The notes under the pieces: generated by a model
Databases searched by the model: none
Seen by the model: only the letters and a program-made list of their open reading frames with translations
Told to the model about the DNA's origin: nothing
Shown here: positions 33,256 through 43,440 of the stretch, in pieces
Numbering within the stretch: position 1 is the first letter of the stretch
How the letters are laid out: each line of letters begins with the position of its first letter
Translations under genes and position numbers: made by a program
Assembly (NCBI GenBank): GCA_022509205.1
Contig: JAFLTR010000002.1
Span: forward strand, 65,623-119,578
Direction: 5' to 3'
Length of the DNA stretch: 53,956 nt
Source of the DNA: Muribaculaceae bacterium
GTDB taxonomy: Bacteria > Bacteroidota > Bacteroidia > Bacteroidales > Muribaculaceae

Positions 33256-35442
33256 ATGATAGATCCTGTAACAGTGCAAAAAATCAAAGACACAGCTGAT
33301 ATAGTTGATGTAGTGAGCGATTATGTGCATTTAGTGAGAAGAGGATCCAATTATATGGGTTTATGCCCGTTCCATAATGAGCGTACACCCTCTTTTTCAG
33401 TAAATAAAAGCAGGAATTTCTGTCATTGTTTTTCATGCCACAAGGGAGGAGGCCCGATAAGTTTCATCATGGAAAAAGAAGGCGTTTCCTATCATGAGGC
33501 CTTGCTTCAACTTGCCAGAAAATATGGAATAGAAGTAAAGGAACGGGAGCTTACCAATGAAGAACGGGAACAACAGACCCGTCGGGAGGGTATGCTTGTG
33601 GCAAACGACTGGGCAAAAAATTATTTCTCTAATAATCTGCATGAGAAAGAAGACGGGCAAAACATTGGCCTGACCTATCTTTATGGAAGAAAGGTGACCC
33701 CGGAAGCTGTCAAGGCTTTCCAATTAGGCTATGCCATTGACAAAGCGACCGATTTCACTGATGAAGCGTTAAAAAAGGGGTTCTCTCTTGAGATTTTAAA
33801 AGCTACGGGCCTTACCGGCACCGGACAGCAAGGTGGCAATTACGACCGTTTCCGGGGAAGAGTGATTTTCCCCATATTGAACACGGCAGGGAAAACAGTG
33901 GCATTCGGAGGCAGAGACATCAAGGGAGTATCACCTGCTAAATATGTGAACTCTCCTGAATCTGAAGTTTATTCAAAGAGCCGTGAACTATATGGCATAT
34001 ATCAGGCCAAGGCCGATATGGTTAAACTCAAAAAGGTCTATCTGGTTGAAGGTTATCTTGATGTTATTGGAATGTGGCAATCCGGGATAAGAAACGTGGT
34101 TGCTTCTTCCGGAACTGCACTTACAGACGGTCAAATTAATCTCATACACCGTTTCACGGAAGATGTGGTGTTGATTTATGACGGGGATTCAGCAGGAATC
34201 AAGGCTTCTTTACGTGGAATCGATATGCTGCTGGCTCATAATCTGAACGTGAAAGCTGTGCCTCTCCCGGAAGGGGATGATCCGGATTCCCTTGCCGCCA
34301 GACTTACTCCTGAAGAACTTCGCGATTATCTTCAGGAAAATGAGGTGGATATAATACGATTTAAGATAAATGTACTGCTCGACGACACAAAAAACGATCC
34401 TCAGAAAAGATGGATGGTAGTCAGAAGTATCGTCGAAAGTATAGCCCACATCCCCGACAAAATTAAACGTGATATTTATATTCAGGATTGTAGTATTCTG
34501 CTTGATATTAAGGAAGATACTTTGAGTTCGGAAGTTGCGAAAGCCCGCTATAAAATAGTGGAGCAAGAGAAAATTAAACGCCGCACTGACGATCTCAATA
34601 AAAACTTCACGCCGGGACAGCAATCATCGGTTTCCAGTGAAAGTAATGATCCAATCGAAGATCAGCCTGCAACACCTGAGAGAGTCTCCACACTAATACC
34701 CTCTCCTCTTTTCCCCTTGGAAAGGGAACTTTTAGACAACTGTCTTAAATATGGTCTTGTCGGGTTATGGCCAAATGAAGAGCCCGGAAAGGAAGATGAA
34801 GTGGTAACAGTAGTGGAGTATATCTCTGAGGAACTGGAAGTGGATGGAATCTCTTTCACCCATCCTGAATATGCCAAAGTATTTGAGCATTTGAAAAAGA
34901 TTGTGCCTGAATTTAAGGAAGACCTACGTGACAATGAAAAACTTGTGGTAATGAAAACCACAGAAAAATGGGAAGAGGAGACAGACTTGATCAGACAAAA
35001 AAATATCTCCCTTTCCGAAATAAAAAGTGAAGAGGAGAAAATTAAACTTAGATTAAACCAATTTGCACTGGAGGAAAGAGAACGATTTGCTAAAAATTAT
35101 ATCCTTGATAAATTCGGTAATCATCCCGATGACATCATCAGAAACCAGACAATAAGGGCATTATCTGAGAAACATCAGTTGAGCCAATTGTTCACTAAAA
35201 ACAAACCTTCTGAAAAAACCGAAGAAAAAATATTGTCGATAATCCTAAATTCCCTAAATGTATTGAAAAACGGGATAATAGATCTGCATCTGAAAAGTCT
35301 TATGGAGCAACTTAAGAATTTGAAGCCCAATCAACAGGAACTTCAAGAGGAGCTGCATGGGAAAATTAGTGATATCATCCAGATGAGAAGTCGGATGGCT
35401 AAAGATATCGGCGACCGGATAATCAGTCCGCGGCTTAAATAA
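33256..35442 (+). CDS. dnaG: DNA primase
   Basis: A 728-residue primase that lays RNA primers for replication. A CHC2 zinc finger uses C37, H40, C58 and C61. The catalytic core has the E-R-E-L linker and the TOPRIM motifs V-E-G-Y-L-D-V-I (about 264) and Y-D-G-D-S-A-G-I (about 298). The C-terminal helicase-binding part (after about 490) is charged and helical. It is somewhat longer than enterobacterial DnaG. It overlaps the converging miaA gene by 8 bases at the 3' end. Confidence 0.96.
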   Translation: MIDPVTVQKIKDTADIVDVVSDYVHLVRRGSNYMGLCPFHNERTPSFSVNKSRNFCHCFSCHKGGGPISFIMEKEGVSYHEALLQLARKYGIEVKERELTNEEREQQTRREGMLVANDWAKNYFSNNLHEKEDGQNIGLTYLYGRKVTPEAVKAFQLGYAIDKATDFTDEALKKGFSLEILKATGLTGTGQQGGNYDRFRGRVIFPILNTAGKTVAFGGRDIKGVSPAKYVNSPESEVYSKSRELYGIYQAKADMVKLKKVYLVEGYLDVIGMWQSGIRNVVASSGTALTDGQINLIHRFTEDVVLIYDGDSAGIKASLRGIDMLLAHNLNVKAVPLPEGDDPDSLAARLTPEELRDYLQENEVDIIRFKINVLLDDTKNDPQKRWMVVRSIVESIAHIPDKIKRDIYIQDCSILLDIKEDTLSSEVAKARYKIVEQEKIKRRTDDLNKNFTPGQQSSVSSESNDPIEDQPATPERVSTLIPSPLFPLERELLDNCLKYGLVGLWPNEEPGKEDEVVTVVEYISEELEVDGISFTHPEYAKVFEHLKKIVPEFKEDLRDNEKLVVMKTTEKWEEETDLIRQKNISLSEIKSEEEKIKLRLNQFALEERERFAKNYILDKFGNHPDDIIRNQTIRALSEKHQLSQLFTKNKPSEKTEEKILSIILNSLNVLKNGIIDLHLKSLMEQLKNLKPNQQELQEELHGKISDIIQMRSRMAKDIGDRIISPRLK

Positions 35443-36334
35443 GAGATTTGACAGTTTCTATAAATTCTGTTTGAGGCAGATCATAAGGAATCCAATTTAT
35501 TTTGAAACCACGTCGTTCCATTCCCCTAAACCATGTCATCTGCCTTTTTGCAAATTGATGAATTGATATTTCCAATTCATCAACCATTTGTTGATATGGC
35601 ATCTTACCGATTACATAAAGGGTTAGATACTTATATTCAAGGCCATAATAAATCAAATCTTCAGGTTTAACACCCTTTTGAATAAGACCTGTAACCTCTT
35701 CTACCATTCCTTCATCCAATCTTTTCTTAAGGCGATCAGAAATTCTTTTACGTCGGAGTTCCCTCGGGATATCTATCCCGATTATCAGAGAATCCAGTGG
35801 TTTTGCTTTTTTTCTGTCAGCTACTTCGGCAAGTTCCCAATTATTACGATAGAATTCCTCTATCTCGATAGCCCTTACTGCACGCTTCACAGTGTCGACA
35901 TCTGTCTTATTATGGAGCACCTTATAACCTCTTAAAATTTCTGTGAGCTCTTCTAATGAAAGTAATTCGAGCTTATTTCTCAATTCAGGATTTACAGGGA
36001 CCTCAGGAAGTTGTATCCCACTCAGTACAGTCTCGATATACATACCGGTTCCCCCGCAAAATATGACACTTTTCCCTTTATCACAAATTTCTTTGCGAGC
36101 CTTATGAAAATCTGAAATGAATCTGTGAAGGTTGTATTTTTCCCCTGCCTCGCATATATCAATCAGATGATAGGGAATTCCATTATATTCTTTTAAATCT
36201 TTCCCGGTTCCAAGATCCATTCCTCTATAGACCTGTCTGGAATCCCCACTGATTATCTCGCCATTAAGAGCTTCAGCAAGATCTACGGCTCTTCTGGTTT
36301 TACCCGTGGCCGTAGGTCCAAGGATTGTAATCAT
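35435..36334 (-). CDS. miaA: tRNA dimethylallyltransferase
   Basis: About 300 residues. It adds dimethylallyl to A37 of tRNAs reading codons that start with U. The N-terminal P-loop G-P-T-A-T-G-K-T, I-S-G-D-S-R-Q-V-Y-R and G-T-G-K motifs are diagnostic; F-C-G-G-T-G-M-Y and R-Q-M-T-W-F-R-G follow. The open frame extends 14 codons further, but the ATG at 36334 overlaps the upstream stop as ATGA and gives the normal M-I-T-I-L-G start. It is coupled to the membrane protein gene upstream. Confidence 0.95.
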   Translation of the reverse strand: MITILGPTATGKTRRAVDLAEALNGEIISGDSRQVYRGMDLGTGKDLKEYNGIPYHLIDICEAGEKYNLHRFISDFHKARKEICDKGKSVIFCGGTGMYIETVLSGIQLPEVPVNPELRNKLELLSLEELTEILRGYKVLHNKTDVDTVKRAVRAIEIEEFYRNNWELAEVADRKKAKPLDSLIIGIDIPRELRRKRISDRLKKRLDEGMVEEVTGLIQKGVKPEDLIYYGLEYKYLTLYVIGKMPYQQMVDELEISIHQFAKRQMTWFRGMERRGFKINWIPYDLPQTEFIETVKSLI

Positions 36335-37677
36335 CCTAATTTCTTGTGGGATTTCTGAATCCGGTCGCGCCACCATTTTTTAAGTTTAAATAAAGGGGTG
36401 TCGGAATTAAAGAGTGAAATCTGGATCCATTTGTCGTCTTGAAAATCAATCTTTGATTTTCTTACTTCAAGAAGATTGAAACTGGGGCTATAGGATCGTA
36501 TTCCTGATTTTCGTTTTCCCTCTTCATCGAATATCTTTTCCGTGAGCATTATGGTAGCGAGCCTCGTTATATCATATACTGCGAGTTCGGCCATCATATT
36601 GGGCATATTGGAATATAAATATTTCACCTTGTCAAAAGGCACCCATTGACCGGCAGTTTCAAGTTCCGGATAATCGGAAATATCTCCGTCAAGAAAGTAG
36701 AAATATCTCAAAAGACTATGCTTGTCATCATCCGGACTCTTTCGTCCATAAAAGAATTTTAACTCACCGTTTCCCACGCCCGTCATTCTTTCTATCACTT
36801 TTTTTACATCTTCACCATAGATACCATTCATGGTTTGCTTGGTAAAGAAAGGTGTATCGATTACTTTTTCCCGTCCTGAATTCGGATCGTAGGCTTCCTG
36901 TGTGAGGTAAAGATTATTACCGCATACCACATAAAATCTCAAATAAGTCTTTGCGGTCATGTCTCGCAGTTCATCCGGTGTGATCAACTCATTATTCTCT
37001 TTGAGGTCAAGATAAAGATTATAATATCGCCAAGAGAAATAGAGCCAGTCAAGAGCCACACCTATGACTGTGAGCCAGGTGAATACATAATTGTCACGGG
37101 CGTTCACATTAACATTGATGTAGCTAAACTGATAATAGGCCCAGACTGCGAGCGACAACACAGCAGCCATTATAATGAAATTCTTAAGCTGCAGATGTGC
37201 CTCCTGATTCAGCACACCACCGGCACCTCTTTGCCCCCCCAGGCTTCTGCGACTGCGACAATCGATACAAGCCCTCATTTTTCTCCTCTGAAAATAAGTT
37301 ATTGCGATAACCACACAACTTATCGGATTTAATATCAAGGCAGGAATGAAAGGATCTGTAAAAAATATGAATTCATGGGGCATTTCAAATAGACCCCATA
37401 TATGCATCAAATTTAGTATGATTGTGACAAAAGCGTAGACAACAATTCCATAAAGTATAGCCACAGATGGGATTATACAGCTCTTTATGGTGCTCAATCT
37501 TTCATTATAAATGTAGACATAAAGTCCGGCTGCAATCAATAAAGCCACCACCGGAGAGAGATAATATGGAAGCAGTTTGGAAAATACCAGAGTGGCAACG
37601 ACTGCAAGAAGACACACCGTAAGGTTCTTCCACAAACCATAGACCTGACTACTGTTTATTTTTCCTAAATCTTTCAC
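36331..37677 (-). CDS. Membrane protein of unknown function with large C-terminal soluble domain
   Basis: A 448-residue protein I do not recognise. The N-terminal half has about four to six hydrophobic helices (roughly 18-35, 39-54, 66-90, 107-127, then 168-185 and 197-213). A basic, Cys-containing loop (A-C-I-D-C-R-S-R-R, about 136-144) separates the first four. From about 230 the chain is soluble and mixed alpha/beta, with W-V-P-F-D-K-V-K-Y near 343. The C-terminus is Trp/Lys-rich. It shares an ATGA junction with miaA. A transporter-like or sensor role cannot be distinguished. Confidence 0.75.
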   Translation of the reverse strand: MKDLGKINSSQVYGLWKNLTVCLLAVVATLVFSKLLPYYLSPVVALLIAAGLYVYIYNERLSTIKSCIIPSVAILYGIVVYAFVTIILNLMHIWGLFEMPHEFIFFTDPFIPALILNPISCVVIAITYFQRRKMRACIDCRSRRSLGGQRGAGGVLNQEAHLQLKNFIIMAAVLSLAVWAYYQFSYINVNVNARDNYVFTWLTVIGVALDWLYFSWRYYNLYLDLKENNELITPDELRDMTAKTYLRFYVVCGNNLYLTQEAYDPNSGREKVIDTPFFTKQTMNGIYGEDVKKVIERMTGVGNGELKFFYGRKSPDDDKHSLLRYFYFLDGDISDYPELETAGQWVPFDKVKYLYSNMPNMMAELAVYDITRLATIMLTEKIFDEEGKRKSGIRSYSPSFNLLEVRKSKIDFQDDKWIQISLFNSDTPLFKLKKWWRDRIQKSHKKLG

Positions 37678-37827
37678 TTTCTATTATTTTGACAATTAAT
37701 GAAACAACCTATTTATCCTTTACACTGGTATAACAATCATACTTTCTCTTTGGTTTATATTTATCAATATTACAGCTTCAGTAAAGCTGCCTGATAAATT
37801 TAGCTATGATTGTGAAACTTGTATGTC

Positions 37828-39999
37828 TTAAAGATTGTCGTTCAGGAAGGATAGTATTTTATTAAACAACTGTACTCGGGCGTCACACATTCTAAGGCTA
37901 TGTTCAAAACCGGAATAAATCATCATATCACAAACCTTACCCTCTGATGACAACTTTGAGGTGTATTTCAACGTATTATACATGTGTACATTATCATCGT
38001 TAGTGCCAGAAACCACCAATAGTTTGGCTTTCAGGTTTGCTGTGTAATTCAGGGCCGATGAGGTCCTATATCCCCCGACATTTGTTTCCGGAGTACGCAT
38101 AAACCTTTCAGTATAAATTCCGTCGTAGAATCTCCAATCTGACACAGGAGCCATGGCCACCCCTGCTTTCAGAGGAGAATCCTCCTTACCAACTTCCATA
38201 AGAGTCATATATCCGCCATAGCTCCAGCCAAAACAGCCCAACCGATTTGCGTCGACATAAGGAAGAGACGCAAAATATCTTACAGCAGCCAACTGGTCTC
38301 TTGTTTCAAGATCTCCAAGATTGAGATAGACACATTTTGCCCATTCATTTGTGCGGTTGCCCGTACCTCTGCCATCCACACACGCCACCACATATCCTTG
38401 GGAAGCCAGATAGAAAATACCTTCCATTTTCCAACGGTCGAGAACTTCCTGAGATTCAGGGCCATTATATTGATACATCAATAGAGGATATTTTTCAGAT
38501 GAATTAAAATTCAATGGCTTAATGATATAACCATTCATAAGTTCCCCCTCATCATTCTTCACTTGAAGGAATTCCATCTTAGGTGCACCCGAGTATTTGT
38601 CAGCGTAAGCTCGGTTCATCTCCAACTCTGCCAGCTGAGCTCCTGAAGAACTGCATATTGTATATTGGGTTGGAGTCGTAGCGCTACTGAATGTCTTCAC
38701 AAAATAATTCATACCCTTACTGAAAGAGGCAGAAGATGTGCCCGTTTTCCCGGATAATATTTTCAAGACTCCTTTAGGATCAACACTTACTATGCTCCTA
38801 TAGATAGGTCCGAGGGAAGTTGTCTGCATGAAATGTATCCCCCTTTTGTCGCACCCATAATATTGGGTCACATTAAAATCTCCTTTAGTCAAGGGGCGTT
38901 TCAGGTTACCGTTATAATCATAAATATACAGATGCTTATAGCCCGTCTTCTCGCTACAGAACACAAAGTCGTTACTACCGTAATGAATATCCTGATAGAC
39001 AGTAGGACTAAGCCAGGTAGAACTCTCCTCCGTCAGTATATTCTTTGCAACAGTTGAAGCCGGATTTACATTGAAAAGTTTCATTGTATTTTGAAGACGG
39101 TTCAAAACTGCCACCATCAGTCTGCTTCCATCGGCTCCGAATTCAATCGACGGTATGTAGTCATCGGAAGCCATAGGAATGTCCATCTTCTTTGTGGTGC
39201 GGTTATCAAGATTGTAGGCATAGACATTCACAACTGAATTTTTATAGCCTGGCAACATATACTTATAGGTATAAGTTTCGGGATATAGATCCGAAAGGGG
39301 ATCTGAATCGCAATAACCGAGATATTTATCAAAACGATACTCAGGCACTTCTGTCTCGTCAAACTTTATATAAGCCAACACAGTATCGTCTCCGTTCCAG
39401 CGTAAAGCCGTTAGCATGTCAAACTCCTCTTCGTAACTCCAGTCAGGTATGCCGTTTATAATTTTCCCTTTCTCGCCGTCAGATGTAATGGCATAATCTG
39501 TTTTATAATCCAGATTAGAAATCCAGATGTTGTTGTCACGTTCATAAGCCACATATCTACCGTCGTGGGAGATAGTAGCGCCACGTTGCATACCTTTATC
39601 ACTCACACGCGCAAGAGTGGAACGGAAAGTATCGTAAACATAATATTCCGCACGAAAACTGTAACGATAGATCTTCTCGCTGTTATTCCAAAGAAGAATC
39701 TTCTTTTCGTTCTCGCTAAGTTTGAAACCCTCGAAATCATCGATTCTCAAATCACCCTTTACTTCCGAGAGACGGAAAAGCTCACCTGTCTTTTTCCCCG
39801 TTTTATAACTGAATTTCTCAATTGCCTTTCCATCATTGCTTATAGCGGCGAAAGACTCTCCATCAGCCAAAGGAGTGATATCATTGATAGACTTCGGCGT
39901 TGTGTATTTCAAATCACAATAGTCAGAAATCGATAGTTCGGCTTTTATAATAAAGGTCGTGGCCATCAAGAGGAGGCCCGAAATAATTTTTCTAACCAT
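37828..39999 (-). CDS. Dipeptidyl peptidase IV, S9 family
   Basis: A periplasmic or surface prolyl dipeptidase of about 723 residues. The signal peptide M-V-R-K-I-I-S-G-L-L-L-M-A-T-T is followed by an eight-bladed DPPIV beta-propeller and an S9 hydrolase domain. The catalytic Ser is in G-W-S-Y-G-G (about 593), Asp in G-T-N-D-D (about 668) and His in F-E-H-S-L (about 700). The longer frame (to 40020) runs into the proS gene; the ATG at 39999 gives the normal signal peptide. It probably recovers amino acids from peptides in the gut. It follows proS closely. Confidence 0.9.
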   Translation of the reverse strand: MVRKIISGLLLMATTFIIKAELSISDYCDLKYTTPKSINDITPLADGESFAAISNDGKAIEKFSYKTGKKTGELFRLSEVKGDLRIDDFEGFKLSENEKKILLWNNSEKIYRYSFRAEYYVYDTFRSTLARVSDKGMQRGATISHDGRYVAYERDNNIWISNLDYKTDYAITSDGEKGKIINGIPDWSYEEEFDMLTALRWNGDDTVLAYIKFDETEVPEYRFDKYLGYCDSDPLSDLYPETYTYKYMLPGYKNSVVNVYAYNLDNRTTKKMDIPMASDDYIPSIEFGADGSRLMVAVLNRLQNTMKLFNVNPASTVAKNILTEESSTWLSPTVYQDIHYGSNDFVFCSEKTGYKHLYIYDYNGNLKRPLTKGDFNVTQYYGCDKRGIHFMQTTSLGPIYRSIVSVDPKGVLKILSGKTGTSSASFSKGMNYFVKTFSSATTPTQYTICSSSGAQLAELEMNRAYADKYSGAPKMEFLQVKNDEGELMNGYIIKPLNFNSSEKYPLLMYQYNGPESQEVLDRWKMEGIFYLASQGYVVACVDGRGTGNRTNEWAKCVYLNLGDLETRDQLAAVRYFASLPYVDANRLGCFGWSYGGYMTLMEVGKEDSPLKAGVAMAPVSDWRFYDGIYTERFMRTPETNVGGYRTSSALNYTANLKAKLLVVSGTNDDNVHMYNTLKYTSKLSSEGKVCDMMIYSGFEHSLRMCDARVQLFNKILSFLNDNL

Positions 40000-40009
40000 A
40001 GAAGCAACG

Positions 40010-41491
40010 TTAATAAGCACGGGCTACAATCACACGACGTTTTGAAGGTTTTCCGGTCACCATACATATACCTTCCTCCTCTTCTCCATCCAATGGGATG
40101 CAACGGATAGTAGCCTTTGTCTCCTCCTTAATCTTCTCTTCGGTTTCCGTAGTGCCGTCCCAATGGACCAGAAAGAAACCGCCATTTTCTATTTTTTCTT
40201 TGAATTCATCGTAAGTATCCACTTTGAAAGTGTTTTCTTCCCTTAGTTTCAAAGCACGATTGAAAAGAGAGTCCTGAATCGATTCGAGTTCTCTTTCCAC
40301 TGTCTCGACGATACCTTCCAGTGCCACAGTCTCTTTTTCGAGTGTGTCACGACGCATAAGTTCCACAGTACCGTTTTCAAGGTCTCGAGCACCTAAAGCG
40401 AGTCTTACGGGAACTCCTTTCAATTCATAATCGGCAAACTTAAATCCCGGACGACGGTTGTCGGCATCGTCGTATTTCACACTGATACCCCTCTTTCTGA
40501 ATTCTTCTACTATAGGACGAACCGTCTTGGAGATTTCGTCTTTCTGCTCCTGACTCATATAAATTGGCACAATAACAACTTGAATCGGGGCAAGTTTCGG
40601 GGGAAGCACAAGACCATTGTCATCAGAATGAGTCATAATCAGAGCTCCCATCAATCGTGTAGACACACCCCAGGAATTTGCCCAGACATATTCGGGTTTA
40701 TTTTCCTTATTGATAAAAGTCACATCAAAGGCTTTGGCGAAGTTTTGTCCGAGGTTATGGGATGTACCGCTCTGCAGAGCCTTTCCATCCTGCATCATTG
40801 CCTCAATGGTGTAAGTATTGACTGCCCCTGCGAATCTTTCGTTTTCACTCTTGACACCTTTAATCACCGGCATAGCCATATATTTCTCGGCGAAATCTGC
40901 ATACACGTTGATCATTTCTACCGTGCGTTTCTCCGACTCCTCGGCAGTTTCATGAGCACAATGGCCCTCCTGCCATAGGAATTCGGATGTGCGCAAAAAC
41001 ATTCTTGTCCTCATCTCCCAACGCATCACGTTTGCCCATTGATTTATCAGGAGTGGGAGGTCACGATAGCTGTGTATCCAGTTTTTATATGTGCCCCAAA
41101 TAATAGTTTCGGAAGTTGGACGCACTATATATTCCTCCTCAAGTCGAGCTTCGGGGTCAACAATCACACCTCCGCCATTCGGATCGTTTTTCAGACGGTA
41201 GTGAGTTACCACGGCACACTCCTTTGCGAAACCTTCCACATGTTCTGCCTCACGACAAAGGAAAGACTTGGGTATCAACAAGGGAAAATAAGCATTCTGA
41301 ACTCCGGTAGCCTTGAACATAGAGTCGAGTGTCTGTTGCATTTTTTCCCAAATGGCATAGCCATAAGGTTTGATAACCATACATCCTCTGACCGGACTTT
41401 GTTCAGCCAAATCAGCTTTAACCACCAACTCATTATACCATTTAGAATAATCTTCACCTCTTTTTGTGAGATCTTTAAGTTCCTTTGCCAT
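40010..41491 (-). CDS. proS: Prolyl-tRNA synthetase, archaeal/eukaryal-type (type 3)
   Basis: A 493-residue class II synthetase that charges tRNA-Pro. The short form without the editing insertion is seen, as usual in Bacteroidota. Motif 2 includes [21 protein letters not shown] (190s), with P-T-S-E-T-I upstream; an anticodon-binding domain follows (from about 300), then a C-terminal zinc-type domain with the terminal tyrosine (R-A-Y) typical of this type. The DPP IV gene follows almost immediately. Confidence 0.95.
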   Translation of the reverse strand: MAKELKDLTKRGEDYSKWYNELVVKADLAEQSPVRGCMVIKPYGYAIWEKMQQTLDSMFKATGVQNAYFPLLIPKSFLCREAEHVEGFAKECAVVTHYRLKNDPNGGGVIVDPEARLEEEYIVRPTSETIIWGTYKNWIHSYRDLPLLINQWANVMRWEMRTRMFLRTSEFLWQEGHCAHETAEESEKRTVEMINVYADFAEKYMAMPVIKGVKSENERFAGAVNTYTIEAMMQDGKALQSGTSHNLGQNFAKAFDVTFINKENKPEYVWANSWGVSTRLMGALIMTHSDDNGLVLPPKLAPIQVVIVPIYMSQEQKDEISKTVRPIVEEFRKRGISVKYDDADNRRPGFKFADYELKGVPVRLALGARDLENGTVELMRRDTLEKETVALEGIVETVERELESIQDSLFNRALKLREENTFKVDTYDEFKEKIENGGFFLVHWDGTTETEEKIKEETKATIRCIPLDGEEEEGICMVTGKPSKRRVIVARAY

Positions 41492-41573
41492 TTTATTTAG
41501 AATTCTTTTTAGAATTTTATAATCAGTTTTTATCTCAAAATTAAAGGCTTCCGCTCTTTAATAAGTTAAGGAA

Positions 41574-42047
41574 TCACCGTAGCCTGTCGGCCGCCCTCAG
41601 TAAGGAATAATCCTGAGCCATCCTGTAGTACGCTAAAATGGTACTTACGATGGCAATAAGAGGACAAATGATATTAGTCTTCCACCAGATATGTCCTGCA
41701 TCTTCTCTGAACGACCAGAAACCCAGAAGACCGCAAACACAGCAATCGGCAATAATAAATAGAAGTGCAACTATACAAACCCGTTGTTGAAGCCTTAGGT
41801 TCTTATAAAGAAAAATATCAATTAACAACAGCACAATTGTTGTTATTGAGAGCATAAAGAAATACCAGGTGTGCACCACGATAGGTTCCGATCCGTTATC
41901 CGGGATTCCTTCCTGATAAAACCCGAGAGCGTTAAAACTAAAAGTATAATCTTCCGTTACTATTTCCCCTATCGGGAGGAATGTGAAACAAGCCATAACC
42001 GCGGCTGCAATAAAGAGGAGTACGGTTTGCCAACGTTGTATTACCAT
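41574..42047 (-). CDS. DUF4293 family membrane protein
   Basis: A 157-residue, four-helix membrane protein (about 7-25, 63-85, 90-112, 122-142). It starts with the family's I-Q-R-x-Q-T-V-L-L-F and ends A-A-D-R-L-R, the DUF4293 hallmark. The family is conserved in Bacteroidota and of unknown function. A TAAATTTG -7 element stands at 42076-42083 on the minus strand. Confidence 0.88.
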   Translation of the reverse strand: MVIQRWQTVLLFIAAAVMACFTFLPIGEIVTEDYTFSFNALGFYQEGIPDNGSEPIVVHTWYFFMLSITTIVLLLIDIFLYKNLRLQQRVCIVALLFIIADCCVCGLLGFWSFREDAGHIWWKTNIICPLIAIVSTILAYYRMAQDYSLLRAADRLR

Positions 42048-42075
42048 TTTAAAATTATCAGTTTTATTTCAAGTG

Positions 42076-42083
42076 CAAATTTA
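42076..42083 (-). promoter_or_regulatory. Promoter -7 element for the DUF4293 gene
   Basis: TAAATTTG on the minus strand, 29 bases before the ATG. The -33 region is not clear. Confidence 0.5.
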
Positions 42084-42187
42084 CAGAAAAACAGTGAGAA
42101 TAGCCACACTTTACACCTGCTTTCACATATTGTAACGATTGGTGAAAATAAGACCTGACGAGACAAGGAAATTTATTAAATGGAGCA

Positions 42188-42223
42188 TTAAAAAAAGCGG
42201 AAGTATGTTTCACAACATTCCGC
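42188..42223 (-). terminator. Intrinsic terminator of the candidate small RNA
   Basis: On the minus strand GCGGAA pairs with TTCCGC (with extra pairing inside, TGTT/AACA) and is followed by seven T's (42196-42190). This is a clear rho-independent terminator lying between genes and not directly after a coding stop. Confidence 0.85.
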
Positions 42224-42357
42224 CGCCGGGTGATTCAGTTTGATTTTCTCACCTTCACAGGCAATAGAATTTCACCAAACCACTACTTACAAAGTTATAT
42301 CACTATTATTGTTATTCCCTAAATCGCCGCACAATGAATTGTGCGGATATCTTTCCG
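42190..42357 (-). ncRNA. Candidate structured small RNA, about 165 nt
   Basis: A 427-base gap between the DUF4296 and DUF4293 genes holds, on the minus strand, a promoter-like TAAATTTG (42369-42362), then a possible transcript starting near 42357. It opens with CCGG that can pair with CCGG just before the terminator (42225-42229), contains a perfect hairpin CCGCACAATTCATTGTGCGG (42347-42328) and GGTGA/TCACC pairing further on, and ends in the strong terminator. No tRNA or known riboswitch core was recognised; 6S-like or a lineage-specific small RNA are possibilities. A second TAACTTTG at 42297-42290 could start a shorter form. Confidence 0.45.
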
Positions 42358-42474
42358 GCTGCAAATTTAAAAAAAATTTTATAAACCTGCTAGAAACTTA
42401 GACAAAACATGAGTTTTGCAGTAGTTTTAACCCTATTTTTTAGAGTAAAATCCGTTTATTTTGTAATATCCATT

Positions 42475-43440
42475 TTATCCCTGACTACGTTTCAGCCCGG
42501 ACGTGCCTCTTCTTCCTCCCGGCATTTCCCTTTTGACTGGAATTGTCTTCATTTTTTCTCCTTCAATTTTCTCAGGTTCTTTTTTCACTATAGAATCTTT
42601 CAATTCTACATTTTTAGAATCTGATTCTATTGAATCCTTCACTACCGGTTTTTCAGGTGCTTTCTGTTGCCTTAATATTCCGAAATGTTTCTGACTCCTT
42701 TTTTTCTGCTGATAAGATAAGCTGTCAAAGGCCTCAGCCTTAAGAGTGATACTGTCAATGTAGAGAGGCAAAACTTTAGCCGCGTCCTTCAGATGCATTA
42801 CTCCGAAAAGCCTCGATACCTCTTTAGCCGTGTCAGTCTGCAGTGAGATATCCACTTTATTCCGGTTATTGGTATTAGTAATTACAGCCTCTCCGTGTCC
42901 ATCGGAATATTCTACACCAAAAGTTGTTTTCAGAGTGGCGGCATTCGGAAGGAAGAATGAGAATTCCATTATTTTGCCCTTTTCCATATCAGATACTGGA
43001 AAAGAAAAAGTGAAAGTTTCATCTCCGCTCAATGGAGATATTATAAGATGAGTCGGATAGGGCCAGAGATTATCGGTTTCAATTGGTTTCATACCGGGTT
43101 GCTCCGTGTATTTCTTCTTCCGTTTATTTATTTCTTTATCCACTTTTTCAAAAAGAGCGGCATAATCATCCATGTTTCTGCCATACCATGCAAGAGTGGT
43201 GTCTAATTCCTCTTCTGTGACACCATGAGCTCTGAGAACCCTTTTCCCCATTTCGAGCTTATCCTTACTGGATGCAGCCATTTGTGTGTTGGCATAAGAT
43301 TCCGTCAATTCCATGTCAACCAATAGATTGACCATCTTGTCTTCTGACAGGACATTGGAAGGTCGACCATTACAACTCATACCCGCAAGAAGAAGGCTAA
43401 AAAATATGAAAGGTAACAGAAGTCCGGCCTTATTTTTCAT
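42475..43440 (-). CDS. DUF4296 domain lipoprotein
   Basis: A 321-residue lipoprotein with lipobox L-L-A-G-M-S-C (Cys23). A DUF4296 domain (about 28-115; V-L-S-E-D-K-M-V-N-L-L-V-D-M-E-L-T-E) is followed by a beta-rich middle and a Lys/Glu/Pro-rich, very basic tail (about 255-321, ending G-G-R-R-G-T-S-G-L-K-R). DUF4296 genes sit after lspA in many Bacteroidota, as here, where the start overlaps lspA by 11 bases. Function is unknown. Confidence 0.87.
   Translation of the reverse strand: MKNKAGLLLPFIFFSLLLAGMSCNGRPSNVLSEDKMVNLLVDMELTESYANTQMAASSKDKLEMGKRVLRAHGVTEEELDTTLAWYGRNMDDYAALFEKVDKEINKRKKKYTEQPGMKPIETDNLWPYPTHLIISPLSGDETFTFSFPVSDMEKGKIMEFSFFLPNAATLKTTFGVEYSDGHGEAVITNTNNRNKVDISLQTDTAKEVSRLFGVMHLKDAAKVLPLYIDSITLKAEAFDSLSYQQKKRSQKHFGILRQQKAPEKPVVKDSIESDSKNVELKDSIVKKEPEKIEGEKMKTIPVKREMPGGRRGTSGLKRSQG

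Noticed and set aside
42409..42624. 71-codon plus-strand frame, Phe/Ser-rich
   Set aside because: Mostly antisense to the DUF4296 gene and of low-complexity composition.
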